Source: Lentimicrobium sp. L6 (GTDB lineage: Bacteria > Bacteroidota > Bacteroidia > Bacteroidales > UBA12170). Taken from it: a stretch of DNA of 32,148 nucleotides. Positions 1 to 7,897 of this stretch are shown here, piece by piece. The translations under genes were made by a program, and so were the position numbers. Below the pieces are notes generated by a model. The model saw only the letters and a list, made by a program, of their open reading frames with translations, was not told the origin of the DNA and ran no database searches. The DNA lies in assembly GCF_013166655.1 (NCBI RefSeq), contig NZ_JABKCA010000063.1, forward strand, positions 1-32,148, given 5' to 3'. Each line of letters begins with the position of its first letter. Within the stretch, counting starts at the first letter, position 1.

Positions 1-56
1 CTGGTTACTGGTTACTGGTTACTGGTTACTGGTTACTGGTTACTGGTTACTGGTTG
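1..56. repeat. Heptamer tandem repeat (CTGGTTA)n at window edge
   Basis: Seven perfect copies of CTGGTTA (1-49) are followed by one imperfect copy ending in G (50-56). The array begins at the window edge, so its true length is unknown. It lies at the 3' end of the minus-strand alkaline phosphatase gene: the last codons of that gene and its stop (TAA at 40-42) are made of repeat sequence (read as GTAACCA units on the coding strand). Because the stop falls in the first units read by the ribosome, changing the copy number would not alter the protein. Similar degenerate heptamers follow xseB at 22706-22729. Confidence 0.95.
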
Positions 57-1248
57 TTTCAAATTTAAAAGCTTCCATCATTTTGCGAAAAATTTCTGTA
101 TTTTCATAAATACCCATAAAGGCATCTGCTCCCGGGCCATAGGCAAAAACAGGAACCATAACGCTGGAGTGACTGCCTGTGGTGAATCGTCCTTCTACCT
201 TTCCTTTTTCTGGATCTGCATCATGTACACTCATTCCACCAGTTTCATGGTCGGCAGTGATGATGACTAAAGTATGGCCATCTTTTGCTGCAAACTTTAA
301 AGCCTCTCCAACCGTTCTGTCAAAATCCAACATTTCTTCTACCACATAGCCTACGCTATTATCATGTCCTCCCCAATCAATCTGAGATCCTTCTACCATT
401 AAGAAGAACCCATCCTCATCTTTTGAAAGAATTTCAATGGCTTTATTAGTAGAGTTTGGCAAAAACTCGCCACGTGCTGGATATTTATCAATGTGGCCAC
501 TGCTTAATAATCCAGCAATTTTACCTCCTTTAATCTTGTCCAACTCTTGCTCTGTTTTGGCTAACTGAAAACCTTTAGCTTCTAAATCTGGAAGTAAAGT
601 CCTGGTATCTTCTCTCTTATTAAAATCATCAAGACCTCCTCCGATAAATACATCTAAGTGGTCGGAAATAAAGAATTCGGCAATCTCTTCATATAGTTTT
701 CGACTCGGAACATGTGCTACAAAAGAAGCAGGTGTAGCATGGGTGATTTTTGCTGCAGCAACCAATCCTGTTGCTTTGCCATGTTGTGAAGCTATTTCTA
801 AAATGCTTTCTACTGCATTACTATCTGCATCCATGCCAATAAAACCATTATTGGTTTTTATTCCACAGGCCATTGAAGTTCCTCCGGCAGCTGAGTCTGT
901 CTTATATTTATTTTTGCTCTTTGTTTTTTGCAAACCTAATCTATTGGCATATTCAATATATAATTGATCATTATTTGCGCTTAATCCAGCAAATACTTCA
1001 CTCACACCCATTCCATCTCCTATTAATAAGATGATGTTTTTAATTTCCGCATTTGGATTTACTACAGCGGGAATCACTTCTACCTGGTGTTGATTATTAG
1101 TAGTATAGGTTTGTCCAACAGCTTCTTTTTTATAATCTCCTTTTAAATATGCTTTGGCTTGAGTAGTCTTAGCAGTTTGAGTAGTTTGAGCCCATGAAAA
1201 CTGAGCCATAAAAACTAATAGAATTAAAATCTTTATTCTTTGAATCAT
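40..1248 (-). CDS. Secreted alkaline phosphatase (PhoA family)
   Basis: A phosphomonoesterase of the two-zinc/one-magnesium PhoA family that would release phosphate from organic esters outside the inner membrane. The 402-residue length is typical. Residues 1-21 are a signal peptide (basic start, hydrophobic core, cleavage after FSWAQ). Visible active-site motifs are the metal-ligand LLIGDGMG (D78), nucleophile TDSAAGGT (S119), EGSQIDWGGHDN, ADHETGG and the late GSH motif before VPVFAYGPGA, so the enzyme looks complete. It is a lone minus-strand gene; the nearest gene upstream (TRIC family) is over 100 bp away. A near-match TAATTTTA lies at 1273-1280, but no exact -7 box was found. The gene ends inside a heptamer repeat, which supplies its last residues (TSNQ). 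No sorting domain is visible, so a periplasmic location is likely. Confidence 0.93.
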   Translation of the reverse strand: MIQRIKILILLVFMAQFSWAQTTQTAKTTQAKAYLKGDYKKEAVGQTYTTNNQHQVEVIPAVVNPNAEIKNIILLIGDGMGVSEVFAGLSANNDQLYIEYANRLGLQKTKSKNKYKTDSAAGGTSMACGIKTNNGFIGMDADSNAVESILEIASQHGKATGLVAAAKITHATPASFVAHVPSRKLYEEIAEFFISDHLDVFIGGGLDDFNKREDTRTLLPDLEAKGFQLAKTEQELDKIKGGKIAGLLSSGHIDKYPARGEFLPNSTNKAIEILSKDEDGFFLMVEGSQIDWGGHDNSVGYVVEEMLDFDRTVGEALKFAAKDGHTLVIITADHETGGMSVHDADPEKGKVEGRFTTGSHSSVMVPVFAYGPGADAFMGIYENTEIFRKMMEAFKFETTSNQ

Positions 1249-1379
1249 TATATTTGCTTTAATTTGAAAGTGTAAAATTACAAATTCTTTCCAGCTAGCA
1301 GGTTTCCTGAGGATGGAAATTCAATAATTAAGCATTCTTTAAGATATAATTAATGATAAATGAGTAATACGAGTCAAAA

Positions 1380-2003
1380 CTAGCGCTTAGAGTAAATTGT
1401 TGGCAGTTTTATTTCAAAGTGAACCACAATAGATCTCAGTATAATGATAATAAAAATAGCTAATAATTCCACCCATAAACCATTCATACCTAAGTTATGG
1501 AGGACAAAATACAAACTACCTCCAAAAATACTAATAGTGGCATAGACTTCTTTTTGAAATATCATGGGTACGTCATTCACTAAAATATCACGAATAACTC
1601 CACCAAAAGCACCAGTTATTGTACCAAGAGCAATACAACTCACACCTGACAAATCATTTTGTATTCCAATCTTTACTCCAATAATGGTGTATAAAGCCAA
1701 TCCAATAGTATCAAATAAGGATAATGTAGTACGAAGGTAGCCCAGTTTCTTCCTAAATAAAATAGAAAAAATAGTACCTCCAATAATGATATAAGTATAG
1801 ATGGGTTCTGTAAGCCAAAACACAGAACGATTGGCAATAATTACATCACGAAGCGATCCTCCACCCACAGCAGTTGCAAAGGCAATAATAAAAACGCCAA
1901 ATAAATCGAGTTTCTTCTCCATCGCCGTCAAAGCACCTGAAATAGCAAAGGCAAACACCCCTACAACCGTGATGATATCTATAATTTGTTCCACTGGTTC
2001 CAT
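1380..2003 (-). CDS. TRIC/UPF0126 family cation channel-like membrane protein
   Basis: A small integral membrane protein of the UPF0126 (YicG) family, now grouped with trimeric intracellular cation channels. It has about seven hydrophobic segments and two tandem copies of a three-helix unit, each with a glycine-rich turn followed by RD: GGGSLRDVI in the first half and GAFGGVIRDIL in the second. The duplication and these motifs identify the family. Physiological substrate and role in bacteria are unsettled. I place the start at 2003 (MEPVEQ), leaving the usual short lead before the first helix; an in-frame ATG at 2021 would add six residues (MHLLCS) not expected for the family. The gene is divergent from the T9SS protein starting at 2121, with about 115 bp between them. 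Confidence 0.88.
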   Translation of the reverse strand: MEPVEQIIDIITVVGVFAFAISGALTAMEKKLDLFGVFIIAFATAVGGGSLRDVIIANRSVFWLTEPIYTYIIIGGTIFSILFRKKLGYLRTTLSLFDTIGLALYTIIGVKIGIQNDLSGVSCIALGTITGAFGGVIRDILVNDVPMIFQKEVYATISIFGGSLYFVLHNLGMNGLWVELLAIFIIIILRSIVVHFEIKLPTIYSKR

Positions 2004-2090
2004 GCTGCAAAGTAAATGCAAAATGCATTGTTTTAATCACTTTTTGTAAATTTATTTTCATTCAAAATTGACATCTGATTGAACAAATAT

Positions 2091-2098
2091 TATATTTG
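2091..2098 (+). promoter_or_regulatory. Bacteroidota promoter (-33 TTG / -7 TATATTTG)
   Basis: TATATTTG matches TAnnTTTG exactly, and TTG at 2068-2070 lies 20 bp upstream, inside the expected 17-23 bp spacing. This is the best complete -33/-7 pair in the window. The start codon follows 22 nt later at 2121. Confidence 0.7.
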
Positions 2099-2120
2099 TT
2101 TGTCTATAAATACGTTTATT

Positions 2121-3791
2121 ATGAAATATATTATCTCTTTTTTATTGTTATTTAGTATATCTATAACATATCTGCAGTCTCAAAATACTAAAACGCAAAA
2201 AGAAAGCGAAATTCCGAAATTCTTTACTATTGATGAGATCGAGTATTTTCCACTACAAGAATTAGATTGGTTATTGGATTCTGCTTACAATTATTTAAGT
2301 TCACCCGAACTCATTTGGAGACCAAGCAGAATAACAAGAATAGCTGACAGAACTTTAACAGGTCTTCCATTGGTATTTGAAGAGCTAGGTTACGATTCAC
2401 AACTCGAGGAATATTTTATAAAGATTAAACATACTTGGGAGTACCCTGATATCAATAATAGAAATGTATATACGAAGTCTTTATTTAGTATTTATCAAGA
2501 AACTGGATTAACTACACCTTATTCAAGATACACCTACATTAATGATGAAAACGGTCTTGTTTCTGAAATCAATGAAGAGTTTTATAATAATTCATGGTAT
2601 GGGGAAAAAACAGTATCTTATATGTCAAATACTGAAAACTATACTGAGAGATATTTTAGAAACAATGAAAACGAAGAATGGAATTTTAGAGGAAAAGGTC
2701 ATAATTATGATGATATAATTAATCAGCGACTCGTATCCTATTCTATGGAATATTTAGATACTATAGTAAAATCATACTGGTATTATAATTCTGAAGGCCA
2801 CAAATTTTTGTTCGAGAGATATTTTAGGGATGACAACAATTTTTGGCTTAAAAAGTATAAAGCAAATTATATGTATAATGATAATAATGAAGAAATTGGA
2901 TACAACCATTATTACTTTACCGACAACAATTGGATTCATTTAGATTCTATTATAAACACTTATGATGATTTTGGGTTTTTAAATTCAACAACTTGGATAC
3001 AATGGAGGTCAAGTGGATATTGGAAATTCAAAGAAAAAACAGACTATGTTAATGATAGTTTAGGTAACATTTTAATGGAGTTGAGCTTTAACGATATTGC
3101 TGACACCGTTTGGGTAAGATCTCAAAAATGGGAATACATTTTTAATAACAATCATCAAATGATCGAAAAGGTTAAAAGCTCTTTTTATGCTGATATAAAC
3201 AGTTTCAGAAATAGGACTAAATGGAATTGGGAATATGATAATGATTTATTATTAAGCTATAGTATATACACATGGGACATTGCAGATTCGTTTTGGTTAC
3301 CTAAAGAAGCAGAAAGAACAGAATATGACAACCAAAATAGAAAAATATTCTTTATAAAGGAGCGAAGAGATTCAACAAATCAATATTGGGTTCCAGATTA
3401 TAAGACAGAAGAAGAATATTTCGACTCAGAAATACAAATTATTCGTAGTGGAGTTTACTTTGACTATAATGTAAATGAAAGTATTTGGGATAGTACCTCA
3501 AAAGGTCTTACATATTGGAATAAATACCTCACCAGTACCAATGAACTCCCAATAAACACCTTCAAGCTCTACCCTAATCCAAGTACAGAATTCATTATTA
3601 TTGAATCTGATATTTACCATTCACAAAAAACAACTTATGAGATTTTTGATATACAAGGGCATATCCTTAATTCAGGAAAACTCTCTCCTGATGGAATGAT
3701 TAAAATTAATCAATTGACAAAAGGCCAGTATTTTGTGAAAGTTTATAATCCTGAAGGCAGAGCATTGACTTTGAGTTTTGTAAAGAATTAA
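2121..3791 (+). CDS. T9SS-exported aromatic-rich repeat protein
   Basis: A secreted protein of unknown function, about 556 residues. The start at 2121 (MKYIISFLLLFS) gives a clean signal peptide ending near LQSQN; an in-frame ATG at 2079 lies upstream of and inside the promoter and is rejected. The body is built of degenerate repeats of roughly 30-45 residues rich in Tyr, Trp, Asn and Asp (for example WxYxNxxG, YxxDxNNFW, WEYDND, YDNQNRK), reminiscent of YD/RHS-like beta-strand repeats but without a toxin or RHS core. The C-terminus has a type A T9SS sorting domain: LYPNPSTEF followed by a beta-rich segment ending in ALTLSFVKN. It is therefore predicted to cross the outer membrane and be released or anchored. 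A damaged relative lies at 31170-32124: both have the DWLLDS motif after the signal peptide and a proline-leucine-FEE motif about 30 residues on. Confidence 0.85.
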   Translation: MKYIISFLLLFSISITYLQSQNTKTQKESEIPKFFTIDEIEYFPLQELDWLLDSAYNYLSSPELIWRPSRITRIADRTLTGLPLVFEELGYDSQLEEYFIKIKHTWEYPDINNRNVYTKSLFSIYQETGLTTPYSRYTYINDENGLVSEINEEFYNNSWYGEKTVSYMSNTENYTERYFRNNENEEWNFRGKGHNYDDIINQRLVSYSMEYLDTIVKSYWYYNSEGHKFLFERYFRDDNNFWLKKYKANYMYNDNNEEIGYNHYYFTDNNWIHLDSIINTYDDFGFLNSTTWIQWRSSGYWKFKEKTDYVNDSLGNILMELSFNDIADTVWVRSQKWEYIFNNNHQMIEKVKSSFYADINSFRNRTKWNWEYDNDLLLSYSIYTWDIADSFWLPKEAERTEYDNQNRKIFFIKERRDSTNQYWVPDYKTEEEYFDSEIQIIRSGVYFDYNVNESIWDSTSKGLTYWNKYLTSTNELPINTFKLYPNPSTEFIIIESDIYHSQKTTYEIFDIQGHILNSGKLSPDGMIKINQLTKGQYFVKVYNPEGRALTLSFVKN

Positions 3792-4217
3792 TGCTATAAA
3801 TGAAGCTAAATCTAAAAGCACTAAGTCAAAAAAGATAGTCACTAAAAGACCAGCTCAATTTTCACTAATAAACTCAGAGCTCATTCAGATATCAAACTAA
3901 GCCTAAGTACTTAAGACACTTTAGTTAGCTCTTAAACGAAACCATTCCCTGATTAATAGAATTAATAAAACTGAGTAAAATCTGGAAAAACGAGCGGTTT
4001 AAAATGCCGTCGGAACACAAGTATTATAACACAACTAATGATTGTAATATTTCTACAAAAGTAAGTAATCCAATTCTTTACTTCCATTACTAACTTCCTC
4101 TGGATCATCTATAAAATATAAAACATCTATTTTTTGGCATTAAGAGAATGAATATAAAACTTTAGCTCCTAATAGGTATAACATTTGAAAATGCTTACTT
4201 TTGCAAAAAAATAATAT
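3792..4217. other. 426-bp gene-free gap before the phosphonate cluster
   Basis: No convincing reading frame, RNA gene or T-tailed terminator was found here. The only recognisable element is the -7 box at 4196-4203 that serves the next gene. No hairpin terminator for the upstream T9SS gene is evident. Confidence 0.6.
4196..4203 (+). promoter_or_regulatory. -7 box TACTTTTG upstream of the phosphonate cluster
   Basis: An exact TAnnTTTG match 14 nt before the start codon at 4218. No TTG at the expected 17-23 bp upstream spacing was found. It is the only exact box seen at the head of the 4218-12207 cluster, so it is the likely main promoter for all five genes. Confidence 0.6.
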
Positions 4218-5510
4218 ATGAATAATATAGTTTATGTGGGGATGAGTGCAGATATGGTTCATCCTGGTCATTTGAACATTATAAAAGAAGCTGCCAAATT
4301 AGGAGAAGTTACGATTGGTTTATTAACTGATAAAGCCATAGCCTCCTATAAAAGATTACCAGCTTTGGAATATGAGCAACGTAAAATAATCATTGAAAGT
4401 ATAAAAGGGGTTAGCCAAGTTATTCCTCAGCATGAATTAGATTACTCTGTTAATTTAAAGAAGATAAAACCTGCATTTGTAGTGCATGGCGATGATTGGA
4501 AAGATGGAATTCAAAAAATAACACGCCAAAGGGTCATTGAAACTCTTAATGAATGGGGTGGTAAACTTCATGAAGTACCTTACACCAAAGGAATATCCTC
4601 AACCCAGCTTAACCAAAGTTTAAAAGAAATAGGAACTACCCCTCAAATTAGAATGGCAAAATTAAGACGATTAATTGATGCCAAACCAATTGTAAGAGTG
4701 ATGGAGGCTCACAATGGTCTTACTGGTCTTATTGTAGAAAATCTAACTGTTGATAAAGAGGGTAAGAAGAAAGAATTTGATGCCATGTGGCTAAGTAGTC
4801 TCACGGATTCAACAGCAAAAGGAAAGCCAGATATTGAAGCTGTTGATGTTACCTCAAGATTACATAGCTTAAATGATATTTTGGAAGTAACAACCAAACC
4901 TATTATTTATGATGGTGACACTGGTGGTATTCCTGAACATTTCTTATTCACAGTAAAAACATTAGAACGTCTTGGGGTATCTGCTATCATTATTGAAGAT
5001 AAAACAGGCTTAAAGAAAAACTCTCTATTTGGAACTGATGTTGCTCAAACACAAGATTCTATTGAGAATTTCTGTCTAAAAATAGAAACTGGAAAGAAAG
5101 CTCAAATTACTGATACTTTCATGATTATTGCTCGTATTGAAAGCCTTATTTTAAAGCAAGGTATGGAGGATGCTTTAAAAAGAGCAAAAGCCTATATTCA
5201 AGCTGGTGCCGATGGTATTATGATTCATAGTAAGGAAAAAAGCTCAGATGAGATTTTAGAGTTTTGTGAGAAGTACAAGCAATTTGAAAATAAGAAACCA
5301 TTGATTGTTGTTCCATCAAGCTATAATCATATTTACGAAAGTGAACTCATTGAAGCAGGTGCTAATGTGGTCATTTATGCCAATCATTTATTACGTAGCG
5401 CTTATCCAGCCATGGTTGATGTAGCAAAAACCATCCTAGAAAACGAGCGCTCCAGCGAAGTTAACGATAGATGTATGCCAATTAAAGAGATTCTTACTCT
5501 TATCAAATAA
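4218..5510 (+). CDS. aepX: PEP mutase with fused N-terminal cytidylyltransferase domain
   Basis: A two-domain enzyme for the first step of phosphonate biosynthesis. Residues 1-135 are a nucleotidyltransferase fold: HPGH at 15-18 is the HxGH nucleotide-binding motif, and KGISST near residue 130 is the matching C-terminal motif of cytidylyltransferases. Residues about 145-430 are a PEP mutase of the isocitrate-lyase superfamily: DGDTGG at 232-237 (Mg site) and the diagnostic [10 protein letters not shown] at 260-269 (EDKxGxKxNS), which separates true mutases from lyases. It converts PEP to phosphonopyruvate; the fused domain would activate a later phosphonate with CTP. An unfavourable equilibrium means it needs the decarboxylase encoded next. 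The symbol follows the Bacteroides fragilis capsule gene. The family call is firm; the CMP-phosphonate role of the N-domain is inferred. Confidence 0.94.
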   Translation: MNNIVYVGMSADMVHPGHLNIIKEAAKLGEVTIGLLTDKAIASYKRLPALEYEQRKIIIESIKGVSQVIPQHELDYSVNLKKIKPAFVVHGDDWKDGIQKITRQRVIETLNEWGGKLHEVPYTKGISSTQLNQSLKEIGTTPQIRMAKLRRLIDAKPIVRVMEAHNGLTGLIVENLTVDKEGKKKEFDAMWLSSLTDSTAKGKPDIEAVDVTSRLHSLNDILEVTTKPIIYDGDTGGIPEHFLFTVKTLERLGVSAIIIEDKTGLKKNSLFGTDVAQTQDSIENFCLKIETGKKAQITDTFMIIARIESLILKQGMEDALKRAKAYIQAGADGIMIHSKEKSSDEILEFCEKYKQFENKKPLIVVPSSYNHIYESELIEAGANVVIYANHLLRSAYPAMVDVAKTILENERSSEVNDRCMPIKEILTLIK

Positions 5511-5519
5511 AAAGATTTC

Positions 5520-5552
5520 ATTAAGCTTGTGCATTTTATGCACAAGCTTAAT
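5520..5552 (+). terminator. Perfect 15-bp hairpin between PEP mutase and decarboxylase genes
   Basis: The arm ATTAAGCTTGTGCAT (5520-5534) and its exact reverse complement (5538-5552) are separated by TTT. The stop codon is 10 bp upstream and the next start is 38 bp downstream. No T-run follows (the next bases are TCACCCGG), so it does not look like a full intrinsic terminator. It could be a partial terminator, an mRNA-processing or stabilising element that sets the ratio of the first gene to the rest, or a protein-binding inverted repeat. Confidence 0.7.
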
Positions 5553-5590
5553 TCACCCGGTAATTTCCTAATTCGTCCAATAGTATTCTT

Positions 5591-6712
5591 ATGATCAAAC
5601 CTAGCCATTTCTATAATTTCCTAATAAAAAAGAACATAAGCTTTTTTACAGGAGTTCCTGATTCATTATTAAAAGATATATGTGCCTATATTACAGATAA
5701 TACTTCTGCACAAAACCACATCATTGCTGCAAACGAAGGGAATGCAATTGCTCTTGCTGCTGGATATCACATGGCGACAAATAAAATACCCATGGTCTAT
5801 ATGCAAAATTCAGGTATAGGAAATGCTGTCAACCCACTTCTCTCCCTTACTGATGAAGAAGTATACAAAATTCCTTTATTGATGATGATTGGATGGCGCG
5901 GTGAAAAAAAAGATGAACCCCAACATATAAAGCAAGGAAAAGTTACAGCTGATTTGCTGGATGCGATGAAGATTCCTTATCTGATACTTGATGATGACGA
6001 ACAAAAAGCTCAGATTCAATTAGAAGAAGCAATACTTAAAATTAATGAGACCAACACTGCTTTCGCTATTATCATAAGAAAAGGAACTTTCGAAAAATAC
6101 AGCATCAAGAATAAACTAAAAACTAATTATTCTCTTTTGCGTGAGGATGCCATAAAAATCATTGTAAACCAATTGAGCGGCGATGAACTAATTGTTTCTA
6201 CAACCGGCAAAACTTCACGAGAACTTTTCGAATACAGAGTTGAGAAAAACCAAAAACATAATGCCGATTTCTTAACCGTAGGTTCCATGGGACACGCTAG
6301 TCAAATTGCACTTGGAATTGCATTGAACAAACCCAATAGGAAAATCATCTGCATTGACGGTGATGGCGCTTTATTAATGCAAATGGGTGGTCTTTCTATT
6401 ATTGGAGCTCAATCACCCAAAAACCTTTTGCACATAGTCATAAATAATGGTGCGCATGAGTCCGTTGGAGGACAACCTACGGTTGCATTTGGACTTGACA
6501 TTCCTCAAATTGCCATAGCCAACAAGTATAAATCTGCAGTGCAAGTAGCAAATGCTCAAGAATTAGAACTTGCATTGAAAAAGTTGACAGAAAACTCTTA
6601 TCCTGCACTTATTGAAATATTAACCAAAACAGGTTCACGTGATAATCTTGGTCGACCAACAATTAAACCTGTTGACAATAAAACAAACTTTATGCAAAAT
6701 CTAGCTCAATAG
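5591..6712 (+). CDS. aepY: Phosphonopyruvate decarboxylase (TPP-dependent)
   Basis: A thiamine-diphosphate enzyme that decarboxylates phosphonopyruvate to phosphonoacetaldehyde, the irreversible step that pulls the PEP mutase reaction forward. The 373-residue length fits phosphonopyruvate/sulfopyruvate decarboxylases rather than the ~550-residue pyruvate decarboxylase class. The N-terminal half is the PYR domain with FTGVPDSLL and the cofactor-activating glutamate in AANEGNA (E49); MQNSGIGNAVNPL is the family signature. The C-terminal half has the TPP/Mg motif GDG (257-259) with the matching NN after ...LHIVINN, then GAHESVGGQPT, typical of phosphonopyruvate decarboxylase. It follows the PEP mutase by 80 bp, with a hairpin in the gap, and is separated from the next gene by one base. 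Sulfopyruvate decarboxylase is the closest alternative; the neighbours decide against it. Confidence 0.94.
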   Translation: MIKPSHFYNFLIKKNISFFTGVPDSLLKDICAYITDNTSAQNHIIAANEGNAIALAAGYHMATNKIPMVYMQNSGIGNAVNPLLSLTDEEVYKIPLLMMIGWRGEKKDEPQHIKQGKVTADLLDAMKIPYLILDDDEQKAQIQLEEAILKINETNTAFAIIIRKGTFEKYSIKNKLKTNYSLLREDAIKIIVNQLSGDELIVSTTGKTSRELFEYRVEKNQKHNADFLTVGSMGHASQIALGIALNKPNRKIICIDGDGALLMQMGGLSIIGAQSPKNLLHIVINNGAHESVGGQPTVAFGLDIPQIAIANKYKSAVQVANAQELELALKKLTENSYPALIEILTKTGSRDNLGRPTIKPVDNKTNFMQNLAQ

Positions 6713-6713
6713 C

Positions 6714-7829
6714 ATGCAGATAGTATTTAAAGAAAATAGAGCGGAATTAACGGAACTTATTAAAGTCAAAAAATACAAGAATATCTTTCTGGTAAAAGGA
6801 GGCAAATCTTATACAGAATCTGGAGCTAAGAAATTTATTGAAGATACATTTCAAATCACAGATAGTTTCTCTGGCTTTGATAATAATCCACAGATAGAAG
6901 ATTTAAAAAAAGGTATTGAAAATTTTCAGCAAAAGCCTTACGATTGTATCATTGCCATTGGAGGCGGAAGTGTTTTGGATATGGCAAAACTAATTAGTGT
7001 TTTTACCCACCAAAGTCATAGTATTGAAGATATTATCTTAAATAATAGTAAGATTAATAATCAAAAGACTCCCCTATTAGCTATTCCTACCACTTCTGGA
7101 ACAGGGGCAGAAGCTACAGCATTCTCTGTTTTATATGTAAACAAGAAAAAGTATTCAGTAGCCAGCAAAACCATGCTCCCCAATTATGCTTATTTGTCTT
7201 CTTCCTTCTCATTAACTGCAAATAAATATTTAACGGCTTGTACTGGCGCAGATGCTTTTTGTCAAGCAGTTGAGTCAATTTGGAGCATCAATTCAAATTC
7301 TGAATCCCAAGAATATGCCTTAAAAGCTATTGAACTTGCATGGAAAAACCTTCCCAAAGCTGTAAACAATAATGCCAAAGCAAAAGAACTGATGCTAGAA
7401 GCATCCTTTTTGGCTGGGAAGGCCATCAATATCAGTAAGACCACAGCCCCACATGCCATATCTTATGCCTTCACTAGTTATTATGGAATCCCTCATGGAC
7501 ATGCCGTTAGTTTAAGCTTAGCTTATTTTTTCGAATTCAATTGCTATGTATCTCAGTCCAATTGCAATGATAAAAGAGGGAAAGAGGAAGTATTAAACCG
7601 ATTAAAAAAGATTTTAAGCATATTGGGTTCAAACGAAACCACAATAAAAAATGATTTAAACAGTTTTTTCAAATCAATTGGTCTAGAAAACAAAATCTCT
7701 ATATTAATAGAGAGTTTTAATCCAGAATTGATAATAGAGAATGTGAATATTCAAAGGTTGAAAAACAATCCTCGAAATATAGAATCAAAAGAACTACAAA
7801 ATTTTATTAATCTATTAGAGCAAGATTAA
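6714..7829 (+). CDS. Iron-containing alcohol dehydrogenase family, likely phosphonoacetaldehyde reductase
   Basis: A group III (Fe-ADH) dehydrogenase of 371 residues. The nucleotide-binding motif GGGSVLDMAK is at 83-92 and the family motif PTTSGTGAEAT follows at 125-135. Candidate metal ligands are D180, H247 (TAPHAISY) and H261 (GIPHGHAVSL). The second classical ligand position, usually His four residues after the Asp, is Gln here (Q184 in GADAFCQAVES). The gene sits one base after the decarboxylase where many phosphonate loci carry a 2-aminoethylphosphonate transaminase, so the likely reaction is NAD(P)H reduction of phosphonoacetaldehyde to 2-hydroxyethylphosphonate. The family is certain; the substrate is inferred from the neighbours. 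Confidence 0.88.
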   Translation: MQIVFKENRAELTELIKVKKYKNIFLVKGGKSYTESGAKKFIEDTFQITDSFSGFDNNPQIEDLKKGIENFQQKPYDCIIAIGGGSVLDMAKLISVFTHQSHSIEDIILNNSKINNQKTPLLAIPTTSGTGAEATAFSVLYVNKKKYSVASKTMLPNYAYLSSSFSLTANKYLTACTGADAFCQAVESIWSINSNSESQEYALKAIELAWKNLPKAVNNNAKAKELMLEASFLAGKAINISKTTAPHAISYAFTSYYGIPHGHAVSLSLAYFFEFNCYVSQSNCNDKRGKEEVLNRLKKILSILGSNETTIKNDLNSFFKSIGLENKISILIESFNPELIIENVNIQRLKNNPRNIESKELQNFINLLEQD

Positions 7830-7897
7830 TGATGTTTAGTATAAAATTAGTTTCAACTTAGAAGAAACCGATAATTAAATAGAAAAAAATAACAAAA

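Noticed and set aside
1-56. CRISPR-like array from the regular repeats at the window start
   Set aside because: The unit is only 7 bp with no spacers; it is a simple tandem repeat.
2001-2021. TACTTTG directly before the TRIC start as a -7 box
   Set aside because: It has one base too few between TA and TTTG (the 8-mer is TTACTTTG), and it would abut the start codon.
2079-2120. Upstream ATG for the T9SS protein at 2079
   Set aside because: It precedes and overlaps the TATATTTG box, and the extra residues spoil the signal peptide; 2121 fits better.
3792-4217. A small RNA or hidden gene in the gap before the phosphonate cluster
   Set aside because: No stable GC-containing stem, T-run or coding-like frame could be seen.
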